A stretch of DNA of 64,000 nucleotides from an uncultured Pseudacidovorax sp. (GCF_913773995.1 NZ_CAJYES010000113.1:1-64000); one strand, 5' to 3'; shown: positions 1 through 9,705, numbered from the stretch's first letter. Notes: generated by a model not told the origin, from the letters alone. Numbers and translations: made by a program.

Positions 1-1
1 G

Positions 2-49
2 CCCACGCAGGTGGATCTGGCGCCCTTCTCGCCGGAGCGCTTCCGGTGA
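2..49 (+). CDS. 3' end of an upstream gene (possibly an FAD-dependent oxidoreductase), partial
   Basis: The window opens inside a gene. The last 15 codons read PTQVDLAPFSPERFR and end at TGA 47-49. A terminal 'DLAPFSPERF' resembles the C-terminus of DadA/glycine-oxidase-like FAD dehydrogenases, but fifteen residues cannot prove the family. The stop overlaps the GTG start of the hydantoinase subunit gene (GTGA at 46-49), so it is very probably the preceding gene of the same operon. Confidence 0.45.
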   Translation, partial: PTQVDLAPFSPERFR

Positions 50-1686
50 CGGCCGCGCCCTGGTCGCTGGGCGTGGACATGGGCGGCACCTTCGTCGATG
101 CCGTGGCGCTGCATGAGGACGGCCGCAGCGTGGCGATCAAGCATCCGCGCGCAGGGCGGCGGCTGGCCGAGCCGGTGGTCGAGGCGATCGATCGGCTCTG
201 TGCCGAAGCCGGCATCACGCCGCAAGACGTGGGCCGGGTGGTGCATGGCTCCACGGTCATCACCAATCTGCTGCTGGAACTGGACGAGCCGCCCGTCGCC
301 TTGCTGCTGACGCGCGGCTTCGGCGATGTGCCGGTGCTGGCCCGGCAGGACCGGCGGGCGCTGTACGAGCCCGTGATTGGGCCGGCCGTGCCGGAGGCGG
401 CGTTGTTCCCGCCGTCGTTGCGCTTCGAGATCGGCGGCCGCATCGACGCGCAGGGGTACGAGGTCGAGCCGCTGGACCTGTCCGCCCTCGAAGCCGCCGT
501 CGAAGCCATCGCGGCGGCGGGTGTCAAGGCGGTGGCGGTCTGCCTGCTGTTCTCGCACCGCAACCCGGCGCATGAACGGCAGGTCGGCGAGCGGCTCCGG
601 GCCCGGCTGCCGCAGTTGCACATCTCTCTCTCCCACGAGGTCGATCCGGCGCCGCGCGAGTTCGAACGTGGGCTCACCACCGCGCTCGACGCCTATGCCA
701 AGCCGCTGGCGACGGGCTATCTGCAGGCGCTGGCGGCCGCGCTCAGCACGCGCCGCTTGCCGGCGCCGACGCTCATGCATTCCGAAGGGACCGTCCGGCC
801 CTGGCAGGATCTGGCCGCGCGCCCGATCGGGCTGGCGATGTCCGGCCCCTGCGCCGCACTGCGCGGCGTTGCCGCCTGTCTGGACGAAGGCGGGCGGCGC
901 GGCGCCGTGCTCACGCTGGACGTTGGCGGCACCAGCGCCGACATCGGCCTGCTTGATGGTGGCCATCCCGCTTTCGCCGAATCGCTGGAATGCGGTGGGC
1001 TGGGCATCCGTCAGCGCTGCGTGGACATCGCCTCCATCGCCATCGGGGGCGGCAGTGTGCTGCAGGTGCTGGCGGGCGGAGCGCTGCGCATCGGCCCGCG
1101 CTCGCAGGGCGCCTGGCCGGGACCGGCGGCCTACGGACAGGGCGGCCGGCTCGCCACGCTGAGCGATGCGTTGTGCGTGCTCGGTCGCCTGCCTGTCCGG
1201 CTCGCGGGCGCTCTGGCGCTGGACCGCCGCGCCGCTGAGGCCGCCCTTGCGCACGATGTGGTGCAACCGCTGGGCCTGCCCCTTGCGGGTGCCGCCGAGG
1301 CCGTCGTGCAGGCCGCCGCCGCCCACATGGCCGAGGCGCTCAAGACCCATGCCTTCCAGCGCGGCCTGGACCCGGCCGACGCGCAGCTCGTGGCCGTGGG
1401 CGGTGGCGGCGCGCAGCATGCCGCGGAGGTCGCGGCGCTGGCTGGCATGCCCGCGGTGCGCGTGCTGCCGCAGGCGGGTGTGATGGCGGCGCTGGGCATG
1501 GTCCGCGGGCCGGAGGAATCGAGCGCAGCGCCGCTGCGCACCGCGCGCGAGGCCTGGGCCGGCATCGCGCCGCAGGGCCACGGTCCGACAGCGCTCTTCG
1601 CGCCCATGACCACCGTCTGGGTGCCGGCCGGCTGGCGCTGGCGCATCGAGGACGATGGCGCGCTGTTGCTGGAGGCGGTGGCATGA
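46..1686 (+). CDS. Hydantoinase/oxoprolinase family protein, HyuA-like (short form)
   Basis: The HyuA/oxoprolinase family hydrolyses hydantoins, 5-oxoproline or related cyclic amides using ATP, together with a HyuB partner, in the cytoplasm. Visible motifs are the N-terminal phosphate loop GVDMGGTF (residues 9-16), HGSTVITN (about 67-74), the second phosphate-binding motif LDVGGTSAD (about 291-299) and a Gly-rich AVGGGGAQ (about 449) in the ASKHA fold. At 546 aa it is shorter than classical HyuA (about 680-700 aa); most of the usual C-terminal domain seems absent, although the reading frame is intact. GTG start 46 overlaps the upstream stop, and its own stop overlaps the HyuB-like start (ATGA 1683-1686). 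The exact substrate cannot be read from sequence. Confidence 0.85.
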   Translation: MTAAPWSLGVDMGGTFVDAVALHEDGRSVAIKHPRAGRRLAEPVVEAIDRLCAEAGITPQDVGRVVHGSTVITNLLLELDEPPVALLLTRGFGDVPVLARQDRRALYEPVIGPAVPEAALFPPSLRFEIGGRIDAQGYEVEPLDLSALEAAVEAIAAAGVKAVAVCLLFSHRNPAHERQVGERLRARLPQLHISLSHEVDPAPREFERGLTTALDAYAKPLATGYLQALAAALSTRRLPAPTLMHSEGTVRPWQDLAARPIGLAMSGPCAALRGVAACLDEGGRRGAVLTLDVGGTSADIGLLDGGHPAFAESLECGGLGIRQRCVDIASIAIGGGSVLQVLAGGALRIGPRSQGAWPGPAAYGQGGRLATLSDALCVLGRLPVRLAGALALDRRAAEAALAHDVVQPLGLPLAGAAEAVVQAAAAHMAEALKTHAFQRGLDPADAQLVAVGGGGAQHAAEVAALAGMPAVRVLPQAGVMAALGMVRGPEESSAAPLRTAREAWAGIAPQGHGPTALFAPMTTVWVPAGWRWRIEDDGALLLEAVA

Positions 1687-3395
1687 GTTCGTCCCCGCGC
1701 GATCACCGTGCATCGCTCGAGCCCGCCATCGCAATGCGGATGGAGCCGCTGCGCCTGGCCTTGCAGGGCGCGGCCGACCGCATGCAGTCGGCCATGATGC
1801 GCGCCGCCGTCTCTTCCATCGCACGGGAGGGCGGCGACTGCGCGGCAGCGCTGTTCCTGCCCGACGGCCGCCTGCTCGCGCAGGCGCGTTCGCTGCCGCT
1901 GCTGTTGGGCTCGCTCATCCCGGCAGTGGCGGGCGTGCTGGCGCGCTTCCCGGCCGGCACCATGCGCAACGGTGATGGCTTTCTGCTCAACGACCCGTGG
2001 TCGGGCGGCACCCACCTGCCCGACATTGCGCTCGTCCATCCCGTCTTCGACGGCCGCGAACTGATCGCCCTGGCCGCCACCAGCCTGCACCACCAGGACG
2101 TGGGTGGCATGGCGGCGGGCTCCATTCCGCCCGACGCGACCGAGATCCACCAGGAGGGCCTGCGTCTACCACCGGTTCGCTGGCGCGATGCGGCGGGCGT
2201 GCTGCCCGACATCGACGCCATCCTGGGCGCCAACACGCGCACCCCCGCCAACCTGCGCGGCGACCTGGAGGCGCAATGGACCGCGCTGGCCCAGGGCGCG
2301 CGCGAGCTGCGTCAGATCGCTCGCCACACCGGCGAGCGCTTCGCGGCCGTGTGCGAGGCATTGCTCGCCCAGTCCGCCGACATGACCCGTGCCGCGCTGG
2401 CCGCCGCGCCCGATGGCGAATGGCGCTGGCAGGACCAGCTCGACGGCGGCGATGACGCGCAGGCCGCGCCCATCGTCATCGCCGTGCGGCTGCACAAGCA
2501 GGGCGAGGCGATCACGCTCGACTTCGAGGGCAGCTCGCCGCAGGTACGCGCACCGCTCAATGCGTCCGCGGCGGCGATGCTGTCGGCGGCGCTGTTCTTC
2601 ATGCGCACGCTGGCGCCGCAGGCGCCCAACAACGCGGGCTGCCTGGCACCGCTGACGCTGCGGCTGCCGCCCGGCAGCGTGGTCAATCCGGACTGGCCGG
2701 CGGCCGTCAATGCCCGCACCGCCACGGTCAAGCTGGCCTGCAACGCCGTCCTCGGCGCCTGGGCCCAGGCCACGGGAGCGCAGGGCGAGGGCGTGGCGCC
2801 GCATGCGGGCGTGGCCACCGTGCTCGCGCTCAGCGGCAGCCGCGGCGACGGTCGTCGCTGGATGTTCACCGAGATCATCGCCAGTGGCGCGGGCGCCAGC
2901 GCCACGGCGCCGGGCCGCGCCGGCGTCTCCACCGACGTGGGTAACGCGCGCAATACGCCCATCGAGGTGATCGAGGCCGAGGCGCCGCTGCGCCTGCTGC
3001 AGTACGCCATCCGACGCGGCTCGGGTGGCGCGGGCGCGCAGGCCGGCGGCGACGGTGTGCGGCGCGAATACCTGCTGCTCGACGGCGAAGGCTGGATCGC
3101 CTACCGCGGCGAGCGTCACCGGAGCCAGGCCCGCGGCGCCCAGGGTGGCGGCACGGGCGCGAGTGCCTCGGCACGCCTTCTGCATGCCGACGGGCGTGTG
3201 CAGCCGCTGGCTGCCCGCAGCCGGGTGCGCTGGCAGGCCGGTGACCGGCTGCTCATCGAAACCGCCGGCGGTGGCGGCTGGGGTGCGGTGGCCGCGGATG
3301 CAGCGGCTGCCGGCGCCGCGTCGCCGTCCTTGATGTCTCCAACGCCTTCTCCATCGTCTTCCTTCCATCCCGACCCACGCCAGGAGTGCCCATGA
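1683..3395 (+). CDS. Hydantoinase B/oxoprolinase family protein, HyuB-like
   Basis: Partner subunit of the HyuA-like protein just upstream. Family hallmarks are LNDPWSGGTHLPDIAL (about residues 101-116), SLHHQDVGG (about 134-142) followed by PPDATEIHQEGLRLPP, and NAR-T-V-L in the C-terminal half (the NARTATVKLACN stretch). The length of 570 aa is normal for HyuB. The last 35 residues are a Pro/Ser-rich low-complexity tail that looks dispensable. ATG 1683 overlaps the HyuA stop by four bases and the stop at 3393-3395 overlaps the next ATG, so three genes are translationally coupled. The coupled Bug-type binding protein suggests that the substrate is imported or sensed extracellularly. Substrate assignment (hydantoin, 5-oxoproline or another lactam) is inference. 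Confidence 0.87.
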   Translation: MSSSPRDHRASLEPAIAMRMEPLRLALQGAADRMQSAMMRAAVSSIAREGGDCAAALFLPDGRLLAQARSLPLLLGSLIPAVAGVLARFPAGTMRNGDGFLLNDPWSGGTHLPDIALVHPVFDGRELIALAATSLHHQDVGGMAAGSIPPDATEIHQEGLRLPPVRWRDAAGVLPDIDAILGANTRTPANLRGDLEAQWTALAQGARELRQIARHTGERFAAVCEALLAQSADMTRAALAAAPDGEWRWQDQLDGGDDAQAAPIVIAVRLHKQGEAITLDFEGSSPQVRAPLNASAAAMLSAALFFMRTLAPQAPNNAGCLAPLTLRLPPGSVVNPDWPAAVNARTATVKLACNAVLGAWAQATGAQGEGVAPHAGVATVLALSGSRGDGRRWMFTEIIASGAGASATAPGRAGVSTDVGNARNTPIEVIEAEAPLRLLQYAIRRGSGGAGAQAGGDGVRREYLLLDGEGWIAYRGERHRSQARGAQGGGTGASASARLLHADGRVQPLAARSRVRWQAGDRLLIETAGGGGWGAVAADAAAAGAASPSLMSPTPSPSSSFHPDPRQECP

Positions 3396-4396
3396 ACCGA
3401 CCGTCCTTCTTCCTTCGCCGCCGTGCCGGCCTGGCCTTGGTGGCGGCCCTTGCGAGCGGTGCGCTGCTGGCGCCGGCCAGCGGCCAGGCGCAGGGGGCGT
3501 ATCCGAGCAAGCCCATCCACATCGTGGTGCCCTTTCCCCCCGGCGGCAGCACCGACGTGTTGGCGCGCCGCATCGGCGACAAGCTCGCCAGCGCCTGGGG
3601 CCAGCCGGTGGTGGTGGACAACCGCGCCGGAGCCGGCGGCACCGTGGGCGCGGACTACGTGTCCAAGTCCGCGCCGGACGGCTACACGCTGCTGATGGGC
3701 GTGACCGGCAGCAATGCCATCGCACAGGCGCTGTACGCCAAGCTGCCCTACGACGTGGTCAAGGACTTCGCGCCTGTCTCGATGGTGGTGAGCGCGCCAC
3801 TGGTGCTGGCCGTGAATCCGGACGTGAAGGTGCGCACGGCGCAGGAGTTCCTGGCGCTGGCCAAGTCCAGGCCGGGCGGCCTGAGCTATGGCTCGGCGGG
3901 CAACGGCACGTCGATGCACCTGACGGGCGAGATGTACAAGCAGGCGGCGGGCGTGTCCATGGTCCACATCCCCTACCGCGGCAGCGCGGGCATGCTGACC
4001 GACCTGATGAGCGGGCAGATCCAGGCGACCTTCGGCGACGTGCTGGTGCTGATGCCGCAGATCCAGGCCGGCAAGCTGCGGGCCCTGGCCGTCACGTCGA
4101 AGACGCGGCACCCGATGCTGCCGGACGTGCCAACGCTGGACGAGGCGGGCCTCAAGGGCTTCGAGGCCTTGTCGTGGCAGGGCCTGTTCGCGCCGGCCGG
4201 CACGCCGCCCGAGGTGGTGGAGAAGCTGAGTGCCGAGGTGAACAAGGCGGTGCGCTCGCCGGATGTGCGGGAGTATTTCGCGTCGCGCGGCTTCATCGTC
4301 GAGGGCACGACGCCGGCGGCCTTCAAGGCGCTGATCGAGGCCGAGGTGAAGAAGTGGACGCCGATCGTGAAGTACTCGGGGGCGCGGGCGGATTGA
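3392..4396 (+). CDS. Tripartite tricarboxylate transporter (Bug) family periplasmic substrate-binding protein
   Basis: Bug/TctC-type extracytoplasmic solute receptor, a family greatly expanded in Burkholderiales, that binds small carboxylates or amides in the periplasm. The N-terminus has a signal peptide (MNRPSFFLRRRAGLAL... with Ala-rich core and cleavage near GQAQG). Typical Bug motifs follow: YPSKPIHIVVPFPPGGSTD (about 35-53), NRAGAGGTVGADYV, GNGTSMHL and PYRGSAGML. ATG 3392 is preferred over GTG 3386 because it overlaps the HyuB stop (ATGA) and has AGGAG (3382-3386) five bases upstream. No TctA/TctB membrane subunits are nearby, as is usual for orphan Bug proteins. It is probably the receptor for the substrate of the HyuA/HyuB-like enzyme. 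Confidence 0.92.
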   Translation: MNRPSFFLRRRAGLALVAALASGALLAPASGQAQGAYPSKPIHIVVPFPPGGSTDVLARRIGDKLASAWGQPVVVDNRAGAGGTVGADYVSKSAPDGYTLLMGVTGSNAIAQALYAKLPYDVVKDFAPVSMVVSAPLVLAVNPDVKVRTAQEFLALAKSRPGGLSYGSAGNGTSMHLTGEMYKQAAGVSMVHIPYRGSAGMLTDLMSGQIQATFGDVLVLMPQIQAGKLRALAVTSKTRHPMLPDVPTLDEAGLKGFEALSWQGLFAPAGTPPEVVEKLSAEVNKAVRSPDVREYFASRGFIVEGTTPAAFKALIEAEVKKWTPIVKYSGARAD

Positions 4397-4575
4397 AGTT
4401 TGGTGCGCTGTGCCGCTGTGGCGTTGGGTTGGCGCGTTGACGGTTGGTTTGACCTACCTTGGCAACGGGTGCGTTGTTCAGGCGTTCCATTCCTCTGCCC
4501 TGGGTGAAGTCCACTCGCCGGCGTTGGCGGATGCTGCTGTTGAGTGGAATTTCCGGGCGCTGGACGGTCCGCCAG

Positions 4576-4806
4576 CCCCGGCCCGCCCGGCCGCCTCGCC
4601 CACAGGCTGCGCCGCGCGCTGAACGCTCGCGGAACCTGCGGTGCTCACCGGATGAGCGCGCGGCGTAACTCGCTCCGCGCTTCGCGCTGCGCTCAGACAA
4701 ACGCCGCGAGTCAGTCACGACCGGCCCGCGGGGGCCGCGGGCCTCGCTCATCCGGCTGCGCGCCTCGGCGCATCCTGAGGGCGAGGCGGCCGGGCGGGGC
4801 GGGGCC
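4576..4806 (+). repeat. Long imperfect palindromic repeat, copy 1
   Basis: Arms at 4576-4600 and 4780-4806 are inverted complements; 19 bases (4582-4600 against 4780-4798) pair perfectly and are almost entirely G/C. Between the arms lies a core (4617-4714, beginning CGCTGAACGCTCG and ending CGCGAGTCAG) that recurs, inverted, in copy 2 at 5186-5285 with roughly four in five positions the same by eye. The element has no transposase gene. It could be a non-autonomous mobile element, a structured RNA or a REP-like element; I cannot decide among these. Confidence 0.7.
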
Positions 4807-4927
4807 GGCTCCTGGGTGATCGGGCGTGGCGCTGCCCTTTGGCGTCCTTGAAGACAACGCAGACCCATTCACCCAACAGCCGTTCGGCCTAAAAAGCGCA
4901 GGTCAGCTCACCCAAAAACCTTTCGTG

Positions 4928-4990
4928 CTGAGCTTGTCGAAGCCAGGGCATGTGGGGATCAACGCACTTCGACAGCCTTAGGGCGAACGG
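4928..4990. repeat. Short inverted repeat with CTTCGACA motif
   Basis: CTGAGCTTGTCGAAG (4928-4942) is the approximate inverse complement of CTTCGACAGCCTTAG (4967-4981), and the right copy continues GGCGAACGG. A related single copy, CTTCGACGGGCTCAG followed by CCTGAACGG, lies at 8728-8751. The recurrence in two intergenic sites marks a small dispersed repeat of REP type. Confidence 0.6.
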
Positions 4991-5091
4991 ATTGATGGAC
5001 TCACCGACGGGGCAAGCGTGCTGATTGGGTAAGCACGCGGATGAGCCCCTTGGAACCTGACCAAGGACAACACCCGTCGATCACCCCCAAG

Positions 5092-5330
5092 CCTGGCGGG
5101 AGCGGCCCCCAGGGCGCGGCCGTTGGGCGTGCCGAGGCGCGCAGCCTGGCGAGTGAGGTGCGCGAGCATCGCGCGCCGGCCGTCTCTGACTCGTGGCGCT
5201 TGTTTGAGCGGAGCGCGTCAGCGCGCAGCGAGTTGCGCCACGCACTCGCCAGGCGAGCACCGCAGGGGACCCCGAGCGTTCAGCGAGGGGCACGCACATC
5301 GGCCGCGCCCTGGGGGCCGCTCCCGCCGGG
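5092..5330 (-). repeat. Long imperfect palindromic repeat, copy 2 (inverted relative to copy 1)
   Basis: The arms 5095-5122 and 5300-5327 are perfect 28-base inverted complements, extendable by a few bases with one mismatch to about 5092/5330. The enclosed core 5186-5285 is the reverse complement of a diverged version of the copy 1 core. The arm sequences of the two copies differ while the core is conserved, and each arm is still self-complementary, so compensatory change rather than simple duplication maintains the fold. It lies about 180 bases beyond the 3' end of metK. Confidence 0.7.
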
Positions 5331-5508
5331 CGTCTTCGCGGAGACAACGGTCCACAGACCCCTCATGCGACCACGGCGCATCCTTCCTCGCTGCGCGATA
5401 CCGCGTCCCGAGGGCCCGAGGGTCTGCTTGGCAACCGATGCCAGAAATGGCGCCCCAAAAAAACAGGGCCCCGAAGAGCCCCGTCACCCATTCAGCGGAA
5501 GAACCGGA

Positions 5509-6690
<1,182 letters not shown>

Positions 6691-6897
6691 GTTCGAGAAA
6701 ACTCCTGCAAGAAGGATGCGGACCCGGCGTTTGCCGGCACCCTCGGGAGTCTCTGGCGAACGCTTTAGCAGTTGGGTTTAACGTCGCCCTGCAAGTAGTC
6801 CTGTAACTCGGCGACAATTTCGATTCTATTCATGCCGGTCTCAGCCCGCTGGGCCGCGCGTCGGTTTTCCACCCACCCGTTTGTCCGACAACTCCTG
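6691..6897. promoter_or_regulatory. Divergent leader region of metK and the acyltransferase pair
   Basis: About 207 bases separate the chosen starts of two divergent transcription units, so promoters for both must lie here. In the metK leader a small hairpin (CCGGC/GCCGG, loop four bases, 6724-6737) is visible. I could not match the leader to a known SAM or SAH riboswitch, and no clear -35/-10 pair stands out. Confidence 0.35.
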
Positions 6898-7770
6898 ATG
6901 ACCGCGTTGTTTCGTCTGCTCGCCCGTGCGCCGCTGCCGTTGATGCATGCGTTGGGTGGGCTGCTGGGCTGGCTGGTCTGGGCGCTGGCACCCGACTACC
7001 GGCGACGCTTCCGCGAGAACGCGGCACAGGCTGGCCTCACGCCCACCCAGTGGCGCCCGGCCATCGCGGCCGCCGGCCGCATGGCCGCCGAACTGCCCTG
7101 GCTCTGGGCCCGGCCAGCGGGCGAGAGCGTGCTGCCGCGCGTGCGCCAGTGGACCGGCGACGAGGCCCTGGGCGCTGCGCTGGCCTCGGGCCGCGGCGCC
7201 ATCGTCATCTCGCCGCATCTGGGCTGCTGGGAGCTGCTGGGTCAGGCGTTGGGCGAACGCTTCCTGGCCGGCCACGGGCCGATCACGGCACTGTTCCGTC
7301 CGCCACGCAAGCCCTGGATGGCGGCGCTGATGGAAGGCTCGCGCGACCGTCCCGGCCTGCACATGCTGCCCACCGATGTGTCGGGCGTTCGCGGCCTGAT
7401 GCGCGCGCTCAAGAAGGGCGGCTACACCGGGATCCTGCCCGACCAGGTGCCGCCGACGGGGCAGGGCGTATGGGCGCCCTTCTTCGGCCGGCCGGCCTAC
7501 ACCATGACCCTCGTGCCGCGCCTCGCGCAGCTGACCGGCGCCCAGGTCTTCCTGGGCGTGTGCGAGCGGCTGCCCCATGGCCGCGGCTATGCCGTGCGCC
7601 TGCAGCCGCTGCAGGCTGCGGCCCTCGCCGATCCCAAGGCCTCCCCCGAAGAGGCCGCCACCGCCATGAACCAAGGCATCGAGCAACTGATCCTGAGCCT
7701 GCCTGGGCAGTACGTCTGGGACTACGCCCGCTACAAGGCGCCGCGCGCCGAGATGGAGACGGCGCGATGA
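6898..7770 (+). CDS. LpxL/HtrB-family lipid A (lysophospholipid) acyltransferase, first of two
   Basis: Membrane-associated enzyme that probably adds a secondary acyl chain to lipid A precursor at the inner membrane, or to a related lipid. The N-terminus carries one hydrophobic helix (PLMHALGGLLGWLVWALAP). The catalytic signature is HLGCWE (HX4E, His about residue 107), followed by the family's GILPDQVPP (about 178) and PFFGRPAYTM. ATG 6898 is preferred to ATG 6832 because the hydrophobic N-terminus then begins as in the family and the length (290 aa) is typical; neither start has a strong ribosome site. A second, diverged paralogue follows at 7832. The pair may act at different acyl positions, but which enzyme does what is inference. 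Confidence 0.82.
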   Translation: MTALFRLLARAPLPLMHALGGLLGWLVWALAPDYRRRFRENAAQAGLTPTQWRPAIAAAGRMAAELPWLWARPAGESVLPRVRQWTGDEALGAALASGRGAIVISPHLGCWELLGQALGERFLAGHGPITALFRPPRKPWMAALMEGSRDRPGLHMLPTDVSGVRGLMRALKKGGYTGILPDQVPPTGQGVWAPFFGRPAYTMTLVPRLAQLTGAQVFLGVCERLPHGRGYAVRLQPLQAAALADPKASPEEAATAMNQGIEQLILSLPGQYVWDYARYKAPRAEMETAR

Positions 7771-7831
7771 GCGCCGCCCGGCCGCTCCGAAGGCGCTCGC
7801 ACCCGCAGTGCGCAGCACGGAGGGTTTCGCT

Positions 7832-8707
7832 GTGAGCTTGTCAGCCCGCATCGGCATTGGCTTCATGCGTGCGCTGGCCCACCTGCCGCTGCCGGTGGTG
7901 CGCGGCCTGGGTGCAGCGCTCGGACCGGTGCTGCATGCGCTCGCCAAGCCGCGTCGCCACGTGGTGGACGTCAACTTGGCCCTGTGCTTTCCGGAGAAGA
8001 CGCCCGAGGAGCGCCGCCGCATCGCGCGCCAGACCTTCGTCTACGTGGCCCAGGCCTGGTTCGATCGCGCCTGGCTGTGGCACGCGCCGGCCGAGGTGAT
8101 CCGACAGCGCGTGACGCTCAAAGGCGCGCTGGACGAGATCGATGTGGGCGAGCAGCCCACGATCCTCTTCGCGCCGCACTTCTACGGGCTGGACGCCGCT
8201 GCCACGCGGCTGACGATGCACACACCCAAGCAGTCCACCACCATCTACACCACGCAGCGCGACCCGGTCATGGACGAGTGGACACGCCAGGGCCGCACCC
8301 GCTTCGGCAACGTGACGGTGCTGCACCGGATGGACGGCGTGAAGCAGATCGTGGCCAATCTGCGCCGCGGGGGCCTCTTGTACCTGCTGCCCGACATGGA
8401 CTTCGGTCCGGCGCATACCGAGTTCGTGCCCTTCTTCCACACGCTGGCCGCGACCACGCCCTCGCTCTCGCGCTTCTCGCGGCTGGCGCGGGCCAAGGTG
8501 GTACCGGTGCTGTCGCGGCTGACCAAGGACGGCTACGAGATCGAGGTGCTGCCGTCCTGGCAGGACTTTCCGACAGACGATGCCATCGCGGACACGGCGC
8601 GCATGAATGCGCAGCTGGCCGATTGGATCCGCACGATGCCCGCGCAGTATTACTGGGTGCACCGGCGCTTCAAGACACGGCCGCCGGGCGAGCCTTCGGT
8701 GTACTAG
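7832..8707 (+). CDS. LpxL/HtrB-family lipid A acyltransferase, second of two
   Basis: Second lauroyl/acyl-transferase-like protein, 291 residues. Motif HFYGLD (HX4D, His about residue 116), then the YLLPDMDFGP block (about 188) and PFFHTLAATTPSL. The DMDFGP/PFF spacing is closer to classical HtrB than in the first paralogue. GTG 7832 is preferred: GGAGG (about 7818-7822) sits roughly ten bases upstream, and the usual N-terminal helix (GFMRALAHLPLPVVRGLG) then follows directly. GTG 7808 is an alternative that adds eight residues. It is probably co-transcribed with the preceding acyltransferase, about 60 bases away. Confidence 0.84.
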   Translation: MSLSARIGIGFMRALAHLPLPVVRGLGAALGPVLHALAKPRRHVVDVNLALCFPEKTPEERRRIARQTFVYVAQAWFDRAWLWHAPAEVIRQRVTLKGALDEIDVGEQPTILFAPHFYGLDAAATRLTMHTPKQSTTIYTTQRDPVMDEWTRQGRTRFGNVTVLHRMDGVKQIVANLRRGGLLYLLPDMDFGPAHTEFVPFFHTLAATTPSLSRFSRLARAKVVPVLSRLTKDGYEIEVLPSWQDFPTDDAIADTARMNAQLADWIRTMPAQYYWVHRRFKTRPPGEPSVY

Positions 8708-8725
8708 AGGGGTGGTTCGCTTCCA

Positions 8726-8752
8726 GGCTTCGACGGGCTCAGCCTGAACGGT
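8726..8752 (+). repeat. Solo CTTCGAC...GAACGG repeat
   Basis: GGCTTCGACGGGCTCAG followed by CCTGAACGGT matches the right half of the inverted repeat at 4928-4990. It sits in the 83-base gap between convergent genes, a typical place for REP-like elements and 3'-end structures. Confidence 0.5.
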
Positions 8753-8790
8753 GTTGGGTCACTGAACCGCATTCGCGCACCCGCTGGCGC

Positions 8791-9705
8791 TCAGCCTCTC
8801 AGGCGCGGATGCCGCCGGATGAAGGCACCGATGCGTGCCATCACCAGTTCAGGCTGCTCGTGCACCACCCAGTGCGTGGCGCCTTCCAGGCGCTCGATCT
8901 CGAGCTGGCGCACATAGTCTTCCAGGCCGTCGAGCAGGCCGGGGCGCAGGGCGATGTCCGCCATGCCCCAGAGCACCAGCGTCGGGATGTCCACCGTCAC
9001 GCGCTCGCGCGGGATGTCGGGGATGTCGTTGCCGGGCTTGAGCGGCGTGACGCGGTACAGGTTGCAGGCCCCCACGAGGCCCTGCGACCACACGTCGCGG
9101 TACTGCGCCTTCACGTCGTCGGAGAGCCAGTTCGCGTTGCCGGCGCCGGCATGCATGGACGACAGCATGCCGAAGAGCCGCGCGAAGTCGTCGCGCGCCA
9201 GCACTTCCTCGCTGCCGGGGCGCGCCAGCCAGTTCATGTAGGCGCTGGCCTCCTGCTGTTCGGGGCTGTGCTTCAGCTCCCGCGCGAAGGTGCCGGCATG
9301 TGGCGAGTTGATGATCACCAGCCGGCCCACGCGCTCGGGCATGGCGTTGGCCATGCCCCAGCCGAAGGCGCCGCCCCAGTCGTGGGCGATCAGCGTGTCG
9401 ATATGCCCGCCGGCCGATTCGCTCTCGGCCAGGGTGCGCAGATCCTGCATCAGGCGATGGGCCTGGTAGGCCTCCACCTCCGCTGGCGCGCTGGAGCGCT
9501 CGAAGCCGCGCAGATTGGGCGCCACGCAGCGATAGCCGCCGTTCTCCGGCCGGGCGAAATACGCCAGCAGCGGATCCCAGATGAAGGCCGCCTCCGGAAA
9601 GCCGTGGAGGAAGAGCATCAGCGGCCGGCCGGGCTCGCCGGCCGCGCGGCAGCTGAGCGTGATGCCATGCGGCAGCGCGCGCTCGAAGGTCTGGATGTCG
9701 GTCAT
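8791..9705 (-). CDS. Alpha/beta-fold hydrolase, epoxide hydrolase/haloalkane dehalogenase type
   Basis: Soluble hydrolase of 304 residues. The oxyanion motif HGFPE is at residues 34-38; the nucleophile elbow is HDWGGAFG with Asp109 rather than Ser, the mark of epoxide hydrolases and dehalogenases that form an alkyl-enzyme ester. The catalytic His lies in GATHWVVHEQPE near the C-terminus. ATG 9705 is chosen because AGGAG lies about nine bases upstream and MTDIQTFERALPHG starts the fold normally; the open frame continues upstream without a start of this quality. The substrate is unknown. It follows engB on the same strand with a 56-base gap. Confidence 0.85.
   Translation of the reverse strand: MTDIQTFERALPHGITLSCRAAGEPGRPLMLFLHGFPEAAFIWDPLLAYFARPENGGYRCVAPNLRGFERSSAPAEVEAYQAHRLMQDLRTLAESESAGGHIDTLIAHDWGGAFGWGMANAMPERVGRLVIINSPHAGTFARELKHSPEQQEASAYMNWLARPGSEEVLARDDFARLFGMLSSMHAGAGNANWLSDDVKAQYRDVWSQGLVGACNLYRVTPLKPGNDIPDIPRERVTVDIPTLVLWGMADIALRPGLLDGLEDYVRQLEIERLEGATHWVVHEQPELVMARIGAFIRRHPRLRG

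Larger units (their letters stand above)
4397..5508. other. 1.1-kb gene-free region rich in repeats
   Basis: No credible gene is seen between the Bug gene and the convergent metK. The stretch holds two long palindromic repeats (4576-4806 and 5092-5330), related to each other but in opposite orientation, plus a short inverted repeat built on the CTTCGACA motif (4928-4990). Open frames across it are translations of these repeats: they have no ribosome-binding sites and contain runs of Arg/Ala/Pro. The remainder (4397-4575, 4807-4927, 5331-5508) shows no recognisable structure. Confidence 0.7.

Noticed and set aside
4544-4819. Arg-rich frame through repeat copy 1 (and similar frame 5081-5347 on the other strand)
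   Set aside because: Similar peptides arise only because the two repeats share a core; palindromic arms and no ribosome site argue against protein coding.
6691-6831. SAM or SAH riboswitch in the metK leader
   Set aside because: Expected by function, but I could not see the conserved core of any known class, only one small hairpin.
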